Assembly (NCBI GenBank): GCA_041653835.1
Contig: JBAZEP010000003.1
Span: 1-64,000, forward strand
Origin: UBA10183 sp041653835
GTDB taxonomy: Bacteria; Omnitrophota; Gorgyraeia; Gorgyraeales; Gorgyraeaceae
Length of the DNA stretch: 64,000 bases
Direction: 5' to 3'
A program made the translations under genes and the position numbers. Below, one piece after another: positions 47,129-55,688 of the stretch. Each line of letters starts with the position of its first letter. Within the stretch, counting starts at the first letter, position 1. A model generated the notes under the pieces. The model was not told where the DNA came from. It saw nothing but the letters and a program-made list of their open reading frames with translations, and made no database searches.

Positions 47129-47173
47129 ACGAGTCCCGAGCAGCAATTTAGCTTGAAGATAGCTGCGAGGGAC
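47129..47173. repeat. Left composite flank of the second GIY-YIG gene
   Basis: Contains TCCCGAGCAGC and GCTGCGAGGGA, which match the reverse complement of the right flank words at 47453-47497 with one mismatch each. The two words in one flank can also pair with each other. A GTTCCGCC/GGCGGAAC hairpin lies just to the left (47111-47130). Confidence 0.6.
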
Positions 47174-47182
47174 AAGATAAAA

Positions 47183-47443
47183 ATGTGGTATTTATATATA
47201 GTAAAGTGTAAGGACAGTTCTTTATATACCGGCATATCTAAAAATGTTAAAGATAGAGTGTTGGCGCATAATAACGGCAAAGGTTCAAAGTATACTAGGA
47301 ATAGAAAACCCGTAGAGTTAATATATACAGAAGAATTTGGAACCAAGAGTGAGGCATTAAAAAGGGAAATAGGAATAAAAAAGCTTAGCGCCAAGAATAA
47401 AGATAGATTAGTACGGAAAAAAGAAAAATATAGATTAGGCTAG
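47183..47443 (+). CDS. GIY-YIG nuclease family protein (YhbQ/UPF0213-like)
   Basis: 86 residues from the ATG at 47183; the longer frame from 47153 runs through the flank repeat. WYLYIVKCKDSSLYTGISKNVKDRV and EALKREIGIKKL (in parts) give the Tyr, Gly, Arg and Glu positions of the family. It follows the tRNA-nested element and is bracketed by inverted composite flanks, like the GIY-YIG gene at 9023, though the two proteins are not close copies. It may be a mobile nuclease gene; a host repair role is the alternative. Confidence 0.82.
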   Translation: MWYLYIVKCKDSSLYTGISKNVKDRVLAHNNGKGSKYTRNRKPVELIYTEEFGTKSEALKREIGIKKLSAKNKDRLVRKKEKYRLG

Positions 47444-47452
47444 CAAGCAAAT

Positions 47453-47497
47453 AGGTCCCTCGCCGCCCGATGGTAAAAACTATAGCGGCTCGGGATC
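47453..47497. repeat. Right composite flank of the second GIY-YIG gene
   Basis: Contains TCCCTCGCCGC and GCGGCTCGGGA, inverted counterparts of the left flank words. A CGAATTTGC/GCAAATTCG hairpin (47498-47518) follows directly before the ptsN ribosome site. Confidence 0.6.
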
Positions 47498-47527
47498 GAA
47501 TTTGCTTCGCAAATTCGGGAGGAACAG

Positions 47528-47998
47528 ATGCACATACTTGATTTTTTGAATGAAAAGGCGGTATCGGCTGACCTGAAATCACAGGATAAAAACAGCGCCA
47601 TAAAAGAGCTCACGGATCTCTTGGTAAAATCAGGCCAGTTAAAGCCTAAAGACCGGGACTCCGTCGTCAAGGTGCTTTTGAACAGGGAAGCCCTTGGGTC
47701 GACCGGCATCGGGCAGGGCGTCGCCATACCGCACGGGAAATGCGAATATGTGAATGAACTCATAGGCGCTTTCGGGGTGTCCAAGGCCGGCATAAAGTTC
47801 GATTCGCTGGACGGAGAGCCTGCCTATATATTTTTCCTGCTATTGGCCCCTGTAGAATCATCAGGACCTCATCTAAAGGCGCTGGCGCGTATCTCAAAAT
47901 TATTAAAAGATAAGTACTTCAGGGATTCGTTGAAAAAATCAGACAGCGAAAAAGCGCTGATCAAGACCATAAAAGAAGAAGATCAAAGAAGGGCATAA
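47528..47998 (+). CDS. ptsN: PTS EIIA component, nitrogen/fructose type (PtsN-like)
   Basis: 156 residues, EIIA-2 domain. GSTGIGQGVAIPHGK carries the phospho-accepting His at about 68. The EIIA receives phosphate from HPr. No EIIB/EIIC sugar permease is nearby, so it probably acts as a regulator and not in sugar import. GGGAGG precedes the start. Confidence 0.9.
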   Translation: MHILDFLNEKAVSADLKSQDKNSAIKELTDLLVKSGQLKPKDRDSVVKVLLNREALGSTGIGQGVAIPHGKCEYVNELIGAFGVSKAGIKFDSLDGEPAYIFFLLLAPVESSGPHLKALARISKLLKDKYFRDSLKKSDSEKALIKTIKEEDQRRA

Positions 47999-48004
47999 AA
48001 CTAT

Positions 48005-49249
48005 ATGAGAAGGTTTAAATGGCTTTATCCCGGGATGAAAATAAAGCGCTGGATATTTACATCTTCCACCGGCGTTTTACTTGTAGCCATAGGTTCTATC
48101 ATATGGATGCTTAAAAAATTCCCGGATTCCAGGATCATAGGCATTTCCATAGCCATTCTCGGCGCCCTCGTAGTCATATACGGCATGAAGAGGATGCTGA
48201 AATCGTTCGTCGCGGTCTTTCTCCCGCAAAGAGAAAAAGAGCTTGTCGATATAATGTATCATTACCGGCAGCTTGAAAAAGGTCCGAAGATAGTGGTAAT
48301 AGGGGGAGGCACAGGGCTTTCTACCATACTCCACGGTTTAAAGGAACAGACAAGCAATATCACCGCAATAGTAACAGTCGCGGATGACGGCGGGTCTTCC
48401 GGCAGGTTGCGGGAGCAGTTTGACATACTTCCCCCCGGGGATATAAGGAACTGTCTTGTCGCGCTGGCGGACGCGGAACCGTTAATGAGAGAACTGTTCC
48501 AGTTCAGATTCGGCGACGGGTCGGAATTAAAAGGGCATAGTTTCGGGAATTTATTCATAACCGCGATGTGCAAGGTTACGGGAGATTTCGAAAAGGCGAT
48601 AAAAGAATCCAGCAAAGTCCTCGCGATAAGGGGGAGGGTCATCCCGTCCACGTTCGAGAAAGTAAAACTCGTCGCGGAGTATGTCAATGGCCAGAAGACC
48701 GTGGGCGAGACAAAGATAGGCAAGCAAAATGCGCCGATAAAAAAGGTCTACCTGGATCCTTTGCATTGTAAAGCCAGCGGGGAATCTTTCGAAGCGATAG
48801 CCGAGGCGGATATAATAGTGCTCGGGCCGGGCAGTCTTTATACAAGCGTTATACCCAACCTGCTGGTAGACGGCATCGCGGAAAAGATAGCGTTGTCCAG
48901 GGCGCAGAAGGTTTACGTGTGTAACGTCATGACCCAGGCGGGAGAGACGGATAATTATACGGCGTTTGATCATATGAACGCGCTTATAACGCATACAAGG
49001 CCCGATATAATAAATTATTGCATAGTAAATACCGGAAAAGTCCTCAAAGAACTCCTTAAAAAATATGAAGAAGAAGGCGCTTATCCCGTGGTGGCCGATT
49101 CGGATAAGATCATCGAGAACGGTTACAACGTGATAGAGGGCGACGTCGTGAATATCCAGAATTACGTGAGGCACGACGCCAAAAAACTCTCAAAGATCAT
49201 TATAGACCTTACCCTCAAGACAAAAGGCAAAAAAATATCCATTGATTAG
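48005..49249 (+). CDS. glmR: GlmR/YvcK family protein with N-terminal membrane anchor
   Basis: 414 residues against about 320 for soluble YvcK. Two hydrophobic segments at about 18-36 and 42-60 place it at the membrane. The core has VVIGGGTGLSTILHGLKE, VADDGGSSGRLREQF, GPGSLYTSVIPNLL and GDVVNIQNYVRHD (in parts). GlmR binds UDP-GlcNAc and directs carbon into cell-wall precursors by acting on GlmS. Its position next to PTS regulators and a sugar-phosphate isomerase fits control of sugar flow. Confidence 0.9.
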   Translation: MRRFKWLYPGMKIKRWIFTSSTGVLLVAIGSIIWMLKKFPDSRIIGISIAILGALVVIYGMKRMLKSFVAVFLPQREKELVDIMYHYRQLEKGPKIVVIGGGTGLSTILHGLKEQTSNITAIVTVADDGGSSGRLREQFDILPPGDIRNCLVALADAEPLMRELFQFRFGDGSELKGHSFGNLFITAMCKVTGDFEKAIKESSKVLAIRGRVIPSTFEKVKLVAEYVNGQKTVGETKIGKQNAPIKKVYLDPLHCKASGESFEAIAEADIIVLGPGSLYTSVIPNLLVDGIAEKIALSRAQKVYVCNVMTQAGETDNYTAFDHMNALITHTRPDIINYCIVNTGKVLKELLKKYEEEGAYPVVADSDKIIENGYNVIEGDVVNIQNYVRHDAKKLSKIIIDLTLKTKGKKISID

Positions 49250-49259
49250 GTGATTTGCC

Positions 49260-49523
49260 ATGTTGATAGAAAAAAAATTAACGATCCGGAATGAACAGGG
49301 GCTCCACGCGAGGCCGGCCGCGATATTCGTCCAGATAGCCAATAAATACGAGAGCGATATCATCGTAAAAAAAGGCAGGCAGGGCGTTAACGGGAAATCT
49401 ATCATGGGCCTCCTGACCCTGGCCGCGGAAAAAGGCGCTGTGCTCCATATTAAGGTAAACGGCGCGGACGCCAAGGAAGCCATCGAGGAACTTGAAAAGG
49501 TAATATTGGGAGAAATGCCATAA
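49260..49523 (+). CDS. ptsH: Phosphocarrier protein HPr
   Basis: 87 residues. The active site GLHARPAA holds His17, and the NGKSIMGLLTL segment has the Ser46-type site (here about Ser47) found in HPr proteins phosphorylated by HPr kinase; no hprK gene is in the window. AGGTGATTTG upstream. The stop overlaps the EI ATG. Confidence 0.94.
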   Translation: MLIEKKLTIRNEQGLHARPAAIFVQIANKYESDIIVKKGRQGVNGKSIMGLLTLAAEKGAVLHIKVNGADAKEAIEELEKVILGEMP

Positions 49524-51274
49524 TGTCATTAAAAGGTATACCCGCTTCGCCCGGCATAGCCGTAGGTAAGGCATTTTTATTCGATACAAGGCAGTTTATC
49601 GTGACCGAAAAAGCGATCAAGCAGGAGCTTGTTCCTTCCGAGATCATCCGTTTCGAAGAAGCCCTCATAAAGACACGTTCGGAAATACTCGCTATACAAA
49701 AAAAGATCTCGCATGAAATGGGAGCGCAGCACGCGGAAATATTCAACGCCCATTTGCTCGTCCTGGAAGACAGGATGCTGATAGAAGAGGTCATTGAAGG
49801 CCTCAAAAAAGAGCACAAATGCGTGGAATATATATTTTCTAAGGTCATCGAGAAATACATCAAGGTCTTTTCCAGGATGAATGACGAATACCTGAAAGAA
49901 AGGACCAGCGACATAGAGGATGTAGGCAAGAGGATATTGAAAAATCTCATAGGCGTCCAGGAAAAAACCCTCAGCGATCTGAAAGAAAGAGTAATAGTGG
50001 TCGCTTACGATATTTCGCCTTCCGAGACCGCCAATATGCACAAGCAGAATGTCATAGGTTTTGTCACGGACATAGGCGGCAGGACATCCCATACCGCTAT
50101 CATGGCGAAGTCTCTCGAGATCCCGGCTGTGGTAGGGCTTGAGAAAGCTACCAGCAGGATAAAGAGCGGCGATACCCTGATCGTGGACGGCGAGGACGGG
50201 GTAGTAATAATAAATCCGGACAAATCGGTCATAAAAAAATACGAGGCAAAACAACAGAAGTTCGTCGAGTTCGAGAAGATACTCCTTGATTTTAAAGATA
50301 CGCCGGCCTCCACTATCGACGGCCATCGGGTAGAAGTATCGGCGAATATAGAATTGCCTGACGAGGTTGATTCAGTTATCGCGCATGGGGCTGAGGGCAT
50401 AGGGCTCTACCGCACCGAATTCCTTTACATGAACAGGAATGACGTGCCCGACGAAGAGGAACAGTTCGAGGCGTATAAAAAAGTGGCGGTCAAGCTTTCC
50501 AAGGGCCCGGTAATAATACGTACCCTGGATATCGGCGGGGATAAATTTTTATCCCAGCTCAAGGTTCCGCAGGAGATGAACCCGTTCATGGGATGGAGGG
50601 CTATAAGATTCTGCCTTGCCAGGCCCGAGATATTCAAGGTCCAGTTAAGGGCTATACTTCGCGCGAGCGTATTCGGGAACATCAAGCTTATGTTCCCCAT
50701 GATATCCGGCCTGGGGGAACTCAGGCAGGCCATAAAGGTCCTGGAAGAGGCGAAGCATGAGTTGAAAAATAGAAAAATGAGCTTTAACCAGGACATAGAA
50801 GTCGGGGCAATGATAGAGATACCGTCAGCCGCCCTTACGTGCGACCTGCTGGCAAAAGAAGTGGACTTTTTCAGCATAGGCACAAACGATCTTATACAAT
50901 ATTCGCTGGCGGTGGACAGGGCCAACGAGAAGATAGCGTATCTCTACAGGCCGACCCATCCCGCGGTGCTCAGGCTCATAAAAAATATAATAGATTCCGG
51001 GCATAAAGAAAATATATGGGTAGGGCTGTGCGGAGAGATGGCCGCGGAATCGGGTTTCGTCCTTATACTGTTGGGCCTCGGCCTGGATGAATTCAGCATG
51101 AGCCCTGTAGTTGTCCCGGAAATGAAATATGTCATAAGCAACGTGAAGTTCGAGGACGCCAAAAAAGTCGCGGAAGAGGCAATGAAACTTTCCACGGGCG
51201 AAGAGGTGGAGACGTTTACCAATAAGCGGCTGAACGAGCTTGTACCTTTGTTAAAGAAGATCAGGAAGAAGTAA
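49523..51274 (+). CDS. ptsI: PTS enzyme I (phosphoenolpyruvate-protein phosphotransferase)
   Basis: 583 residues, no N-terminal GAF domain. Active-site loop GGRTSHTAIMAKS (His at about 190), GIGLYRTEFLYMNR, and C-terminal VGLCGEMA are typical. It takes phosphate from PEP and passes it to the HPr encoded just before (1-bp overlap, TAATG). With PtsN upstream, the set forms a phosphorelay without a visible permease. Confidence 0.94.
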   Translation: MSLKGIPASPGIAVGKAFLFDTRQFIVTEKAIKQELVPSEIIRFEEALIKTRSEILAIQKKISHEMGAQHAEIFNAHLLVLEDRMLIEEVIEGLKKEHKCVEYIFSKVIEKYIKVFSRMNDEYLKERTSDIEDVGKRILKNLIGVQEKTLSDLKERVIVVAYDISPSETANMHKQNVIGFVTDIGGRTSHTAIMAKSLEIPAVVGLEKATSRIKSGDTLIVDGEDGVVIINPDKSVIKKYEAKQQKFVEFEKILLDFKDTPASTIDGHRVEVSANIELPDEVDSVIAHGAEGIGLYRTEFLYMNRNDVPDEEEQFEAYKKVAVKLSKGPVIIRTLDIGGDKFLSQLKVPQEMNPFMGWRAIRFCLARPEIFKVQLRAILRASVFGNIKLMFPMISGLGELRQAIKVLEEAKHELKNRKMSFNQDIEVGAMIEIPSAALTCDLLAKEVDFFSIGTNDLIQYSLAVDRANEKIAYLYRPTHPAVLRLIKNIIDSGHKENIWVGLCGEMAAESGFVLILLGLGLDEFSMSPVVVPEMKYVISNVKFEDAKKVAEEAMKLSTGEEVETFTNKRLNELVPLLKKIRKK

Positions 51275-51285
51275 AAACTCCCGGC

Positions 51286-52353
51286 ATGAACAAACTGGAC
51301 AATTTGAAATCGATAAAAAAGCTGGATCGCTCGGACATGCTGAAGTTCATTTCAGGCTTGCCGGAACAATGCCTTGACGCCTATGGCGCGGGCATGTCTT
51401 CGGACATAACCAAACCCCCGGTAAAAATAAACAATATAGTCTTCGCCGGGATGGGAGGATCGGGCATAGGGGCCGAGCTCGTCAAGTCTTGCCTGGAGCG
51501 CGAGTTATCCGTGCCTATGTCGATATGCCGCAGCTATGCCCTGCCGGGTTTTGTAAAAGACGATACGCTTTTATTCTGCTCGAGTTATTCAGGCAATACG
51601 GAAGAAACGCTTTCATGCTTTGAGGAAGGCGTAAGAAAAAAAGCCTTTATAGTGACCCTTGGGACGGGCGGAAAATTAAAAGAGCTGTCGTCCGCGAATA
51701 AGTGCGTGCATATCCCGGTCCCGCCGGGCTATCCTCCCAGGACAGCGGTAGGTTATATGTCGATAATACTGCTCGGCGTTTTAGCGGCGCTCGGCTTTGT
51801 AGAAGACAAGAAAAAAGACGTGGACGAACTTTATTCCGCGCTTTCGGGTATCAGGGATAAGGAGGCGGGGTTTGATGTCCCGGCGCGGGAAAATATCGCC
51901 AAACAGATAGCCGCCAAGCTTTACAAAAAATATCCCGTGCTCTACGGCACGGCCGGCTCGACCGAGGCTGTCAGCGCCAGGTGGAGGGGGCAGATCGCGG
52001 AGAATTCAAAAGCGCTTTCGTCTTCCGGCGTCCTGCCCGAGATGGACCATAACGAGATAGTAGGCTGGAGATTTCCGGAAAAACTTCTCAAGGACTTTAA
52101 GGTCATAATGCTTTGCGATAAAGGCGACGATGAACGCGTGAGAGAACGCGCCCGGATCACCGTAAACGTCATAAAAAAATCAAAGGCAGAGGTGATCACG
52201 CTGGAAAGGAACGGCTCTTCCAGGCTCGCGAGGCTCTTTTCCCTTATGTACATAGGCGATTTTACAAGTTTTTATCTCGCTATCCTCAATGGCATCGATC
52301 CGACCCCGGTGGACAGCATAGATTATCTAAAAAAAGAATTGGGGAAAATATAA
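51286..52353 (+). CDS. Bifunctional phosphoglucose/phosphomannose isomerase (SIS domain)
   Basis: 355 residues with two SIS-type halves. NIVFAGMGGSGIGAELVKS, CSSYSGNTEETLSCFE, PEMDHNEIVGW (in parts) are characteristic of the archaeal/bacterial bifunctional PGI-PMI family. It interconverts glucose-6-phosphate and fructose-6-phosphate, and mannose-6-phosphate and fructose-6-phosphate. It is in line with the PTS/GlmR group (12 bp after ptsI). Confidence 0.9.
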   Translation: MNKLDNLKSIKKLDRSDMLKFISGLPEQCLDAYGAGMSSDITKPPVKINNIVFAGMGGSGIGAELVKSCLERELSVPMSICRSYALPGFVKDDTLLFCSSYSGNTEETLSCFEEGVRKKAFIVTLGTGGKLKELSSANKCVHIPVPPGYPPRTAVGYMSIILLGVLAALGFVEDKKKDVDELYSALSGIRDKEAGFDVPARENIAKQIAAKLYKKYPVLYGTAGSTEAVSARWRGQIAENSKALSSSGVLPEMDHNEIVGWRFPEKLLKDFKVIMLCDKGDDERVRERARITVNVIKKSKAEVITLERNGSSRLARLFSLMYIGDFTSFYLAILNGIDPTPVDSIDYLKKELGKI

Positions 52354-52359
52354 TGGAAG

Positions 52360-52435
52360 TTCTCGACTCTCCGCCTGCGGCGGATCGCTCGAACAATATT
52401 CTTCGAGCGAGCGACCGAAGGAAGTGAGTCGAGAA
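52360..52435. repeat. Cruciform-type inverted repeat between isomerase and nucleotidyltransferase genes
   Basis: Outer arms TTCTCGACTC and GAGTCGAGAA; inner hairpins CCGCCTGCGGCGG and CGCTCGAA/TTCGAGCG. The upstream GTG at 52424 lies within it, so the ATG at 52445 is taken as the start of the next gene. Confidence 0.7.
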
Positions 52436-52444
52436 GTGAAAAAT

Positions 52445-53194
52445 ATGAAAATATTATTGCTGGCGGCCGGATACGCCACCAGGCTGTATCCGTTGACCCT
52501 GAATACCCCAAAACCGCTTCTCCCCGTAGCCGGAAAAACCGTCATGGCCCATATATTCGATATCATCGAGCCGCTGAAAGCCGCGGACGAAGTTTTTGTC
52601 GTGACAAACGACAAATTTTACCGGGATTTCGAGGATTGGAAAAAAACCTTCAAGAGCTCGAAAAAAATAACCATAATAAATGACGGTACGTTATCCAATG
52701 AGACAAGGCTCGGCGCCACCGGGGACATAGAATTCGTCATAGAGAAAGAAAATATAAAAGACGACCTGCTGGTTCTGGCGGGGGACAATCTTTTCAAGGC
52801 TGACCTTTCCGTATTTTCGGATTTCTGCTCTTCGAAAAGGCCGTCTATCACAATAGGCCTTTACGATATAAAAGACTTGCTTCTCGCGAAGAATTACGGT
52901 ATAGTATCCGTTGATAAAAATAATAAAATAACGGATTTCATGGAAAAACCATCCGCTCCTCCTTCTACGCTTGCTGCAATGTGCCTTTATTTTTTTCCAA
53001 AAGAAAGACTGGGCATAATGAAGGAATACCGCGGGACAAATACCGCGAAGGACGCGCCCGGTTATTTCCTGGAATGGCTTTACAAGAAAGAAGAGGTATT
53101 CGGGTACGTATTTAAGGATGAAAAGTGGTTTGACATAGGGGATAAAAAATCGCTGGAAGAAGCGGACAAAGAATTTAGAAAGGAGAGAAAGTAA
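52445..53194 (+). CDS. Nucleotidyltransferase (sugar-1-phosphate type)
   Basis: 249 residues. LLLAAGYATRLYPLTLNTPKPLLPVAGK (in parts) is the signature for nucleotidyl transfer to a sugar-1-phosphate; DNLF at about residues 114-117 holds the metal-binding Asp; WFDIGDKKSLEEA is near the end. It resembles glucose-1-phosphate thymidylyl- or mannose-1-phosphate guanylyltransferases; sugar and nucleotide cannot be told. It follows the isomerase gene. Confidence 0.87.
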   Translation: MKILLLAAGYATRLYPLTLNTPKPLLPVAGKTVMAHIFDIIEPLKAADEVFVVTNDKFYRDFEDWKKTFKSSKKITIINDGTLSNETRLGATGDIEFVIEKENIKDDLLVLAGDNLFKADLSVFSDFCSSKRPSITIGLYDIKDLLLAKNYGIVSVDKNNKITDFMEKPSAPPSTLAAMCLYFFPKERLGIMKEYRGTNTAKDAPGYFLEWLYKKEEVFGYVFKDEKWFDIGDKKSLEEADKEFRKERK

Positions 53195-53196
53195 AA

Positions 53197-54369
53197 ATGC
53201 CAAAAGGGAAATATTATGTTACTTCGGAATCGGTTGGGGAGGGTCATCCTGATAAACTGTGCGACCAGATATCGGATTCTATTTTAGATGAGGTTTTACG
53301 CCAGGATTCAAGAGGCCGTGTCGCGTGCGAGACTTTTGTTACCATGGGCCTTATTATAGTGGGAGGGGAAATCACTACCACTGCCTATGTTGATGTGATC
53401 AATACCGCGAGAAAAGTGGTCAAGGAAATAGGTTACACAGACCCTAAATACGGGATGGATTATGAGACGTGCGCTGTAATAAACACAATACACTCCCAGT
53501 CTCCTGACATTTCACAAGGCGTGGATAAGGGCGGCGCGGGCGACCAGGGTTTTATGGTAGGATACGCGTGCGATGAAACGCCTGAACTGATGCCTCTGCC
53601 TATTACGCTTGCGCATAAACTTGTCAGAAAAATGGCTGAAGTAAGAAGGGCCAAGGTCCTTAAATATCTCGGGCCTGATTCCAAAAGCCAGGTAACAGTC
53701 GAATATAAAGATGGCAACGCGGTCAGGATAAATTCAGTGGTGCTTGCCTCTCAGCATACAGAAGAGATCCTGGATAAGACCGGAGAGTGTATAACAGAAA
53801 AGGCCAGGAAAGAGATCATAGAGAAGATTGCCAGGCCTGTGCTGGGCAAGCTTGTGGATAACAAAACAGAGTATTACGTGAACCAGACAGGCAAGTTTTT
53901 GATAGGCGGGCCCCAGTCTGACACGGGCATGACAGGAAGAAAAATAATAGTGGACACTTACGGCGGGGTCATACCTCACGGCGGCGGCGCTTTTTCAGGC
54001 AAGGATCCGACCAAGGTTGACCGTTCAGGAGCTTATATGGCCAGGTATGTCGCGAAAAATGTGGTAGCCGCGGGCCTTGCAAAAAAATGCTGCGTACAGC
54101 TGGCTTATGTAATAGGAAAGGCCGAACCGCTGGCGGTAATGGTGGACACATTCGGCACAGGAAAGATATCAGAAGAAAAGATTTCGAGGCTGATACGTGA
54201 ACATTTTGACCTGACCCCGAGGGGAATAATAACAGAGCTGGACCTTTTAAAACCCATATACAAGAAAACAGCGGCTTATGGTCATTTTGGCCGTGAAGAA
54301 GAAGGCTTTGCGTGGGAAGAGGCGGACAAAGCGGAGCTATTAAAGAAAGGTTGTGTTTGTAAAGCATGA
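53197..54369 (+). CDS. metK: S-adenosylmethionine synthetase
   Basis: 390 residues. TSESVGEGHPDKLCDQISD, GAGDQGFMVGYACDET, and GGGAFSGKDPTKVDRS (in parts) are the MetK motifs. It makes SAM from methionine and ATP. AAGGAGAG precedes the start, and the stop overlaps ahcY by 4 bp: synthesis and recycling of SAM in one transcript. No SAM riboswitch is seen upstream. Confidence 0.97.
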   Translation: MPKGKYYVTSESVGEGHPDKLCDQISDSILDEVLRQDSRGRVACETFVTMGLIIVGGEITTTAYVDVINTARKVVKEIGYTDPKYGMDYETCAVINTIHSQSPDISQGVDKGGAGDQGFMVGYACDETPELMPLPITLAHKLVRKMAEVRRAKVLKYLGPDSKSQVTVEYKDGNAVRINSVVLASQHTEEILDKTGECITEKARKEIIEKIARPVLGKLVDNKTEYYVNQTGKFLIGGPQSDTGMTGRKIIVDTYGGVIPHGGGAFSGKDPTKVDRSGAYMARYVAKNVVAAGLAKKCCVQLAYVIGKAEPLAVMVDTFGTGKISEEKISRLIREHFDLTPRGIITELDLLKPIYKKTAAYGHFGREEEGFAWEEADKAELLKKGCVCKA

Positions 54370-55622
54370 GATACGATATAAGCGATATAAAATTAGCCCC
54401 TGCCGGAAAATTGAGAATAGAATGGGCTGACGCGAATATGCCTGTTTTAAAACTCATACGGGCCAAATTTTCCAAGGAGAAGCCGTTGAAGGGTGTAAGG
54501 TTAAGCGCGTGTCTCCATGTAACCACAGAGACCGCGGTTTTAATGAACACGCTGAAAGCAGGCGGCGCGGATATAAACCTATGCGCTTCCAATCCGCTCA
54601 GCACCCAGGATGATGTGGCGGCATCACTTGTAAAAGATTTCAACATACCTGTTTTCGCGAGGAGAGGCGAGAATAATAAGGTTTATTATTCTCACATCGA
54701 AAGTTCCCTTGCCCTTAAACCTAACATTACAATGGATGACGGGGCGGATCTCGTATCCACTATCCATAAATCCAGAAAAGACCTTGTGCCGGATATACTG
54801 GGAAGCACCGAAGAAACCACCACAGGTATAATAAGGCTAAGGAGCCTGGAACAGAATAAAAAACTTTTGTTTCCCGTTGTCGCGGTAAATGACGCGGATA
54901 CGAAACATCTTTTCGATAACCGCTATGGTACGGGACAGTCGACAGTGGACGGCATCATCAGGGCTACGAATGTCCTTCTCGCCGGTAAAATAGTAGTGGT
55001 GCTTGGTTATGGCTGGTGCGGCAGAGGATTTGCCATGCGCGTAAGGGGCATGGGCGCGAATGTCGTGATCACGGAGATCGATCCTACCAAGGCGCTTGAG
55101 GCGGTCATGGACGGTTATTCGGTCATGCCGATGGCGGAAGCCGCTAAAAAAGGAGACCTGTTCGTAAGTTTGACAGGCAATACTACCGTTATAGCGGGAG
55201 AACATTTTAAGGTAATGAAAGACGGCGCTATAGTAGCCAACTCAGGCCATTTCAACGTGGAAATAGACATACCTGCCCTTGAAAAGATGAGCCGAAAAAA
55301 ACGCGTTATCCGCAACGGTGTCGAGGAATATCTTTTGAAAGACGGCAGGCGCATCAATCTTCTGGGCGAAGGAAGGCTCGTGAACCTCGCGTGCGCCGAA
55401 GGCCATCCGGCGATAGTGATGGACATGAGTTTCGCGAACCAGGCGCTCGCCGCGGAATATCTGGTAAAAAATCACAAGAAGCTTGGAAAGAAAGTTTACA
55501 GGATGCCCGAGGCGATAGATAAAGAAATAGCCAGGCTTAAGCTTAAAAGCATGGGAGTCCGCATAGACATACTCACACCTGAGCAGGAAAAATATCTCGC
55601 CAGCTGGGAATTAGGCACATAA
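54366..55622 (+). CDS. ahcY: S-adenosylhomocysteine hydrolase
   Basis: 418 residues. ETAVLMNTLKAGGA, GSTEETTTGIIRLRSLE, DNRYGTGQSTVDGIIRAT and the NAD loop VVLGYGWCGRGFAMRVRGMGA (in parts) are standard. It splits S-adenosylhomocysteine into adenosine and homocysteine. A strong terminator follows the stop, shared with the converging lptG. Confidence 0.96.
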   Translation: MRYDISDIKLAPAGKLRIEWADANMPVLKLIRAKFSKEKPLKGVRLSACLHVTTETAVLMNTLKAGGADINLCASNPLSTQDDVAASLVKDFNIPVFARRGENNKVYYSHIESSLALKPNITMDDGADLVSTIHKSRKDLVPDILGSTEETTTGIIRLRSLEQNKKLLFPVVAVNDADTKHLFDNRYGTGQSTVDGIIRATNVLLAGKIVVVLGYGWCGRGFAMRVRGMGANVVITEIDPTKALEAVMDGYSVMPMAEAAKKGDLFVSLTGNTTVIAGEHFKVMKDGAIVANSGHFNVEIDIPALEKMSRKKRVIRNGVEEYLLKDGRRINLLGEGRLVNLACAEGHPAIVMDMSFANQALAAEYLVKNHKKLGKKVYRMPEAIDKEIARLKLKSMGVRIDILTPEQEKYLASWELGT

Positions 55623-55642
55623 CCTTAACCTTCAAACCTTCC

Positions 55643-55686
55643 CCAAACCCGCATCGGGGAGTCCCCGATGCGGGTTTGGGTTTTTG
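55643..55686. terminator. Bidirectional terminator between ahcY and lptG
   Basis: CCCAAACCCGCATCGGGGA pairs with its complement around a G, 19 bp, with T5 after the right arm (plus-strand use). A weak A-rich side serves the minus strand. Same single-base-loop style as other gene ends. Confidence 0.88.
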
Positions 55687-55688
55687 GG

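Noticed and set aside
48551..49174. Minus-strand frame of 207 codons opposite glmR
   Set aside because: Shadow frame; the plus-strand GlmR sequence is clear.
53140..53196. SAM riboswitch before metK
   Set aside because: The upstream gene ends 2 bp before metK, and no SAM aptamer motif is visible.
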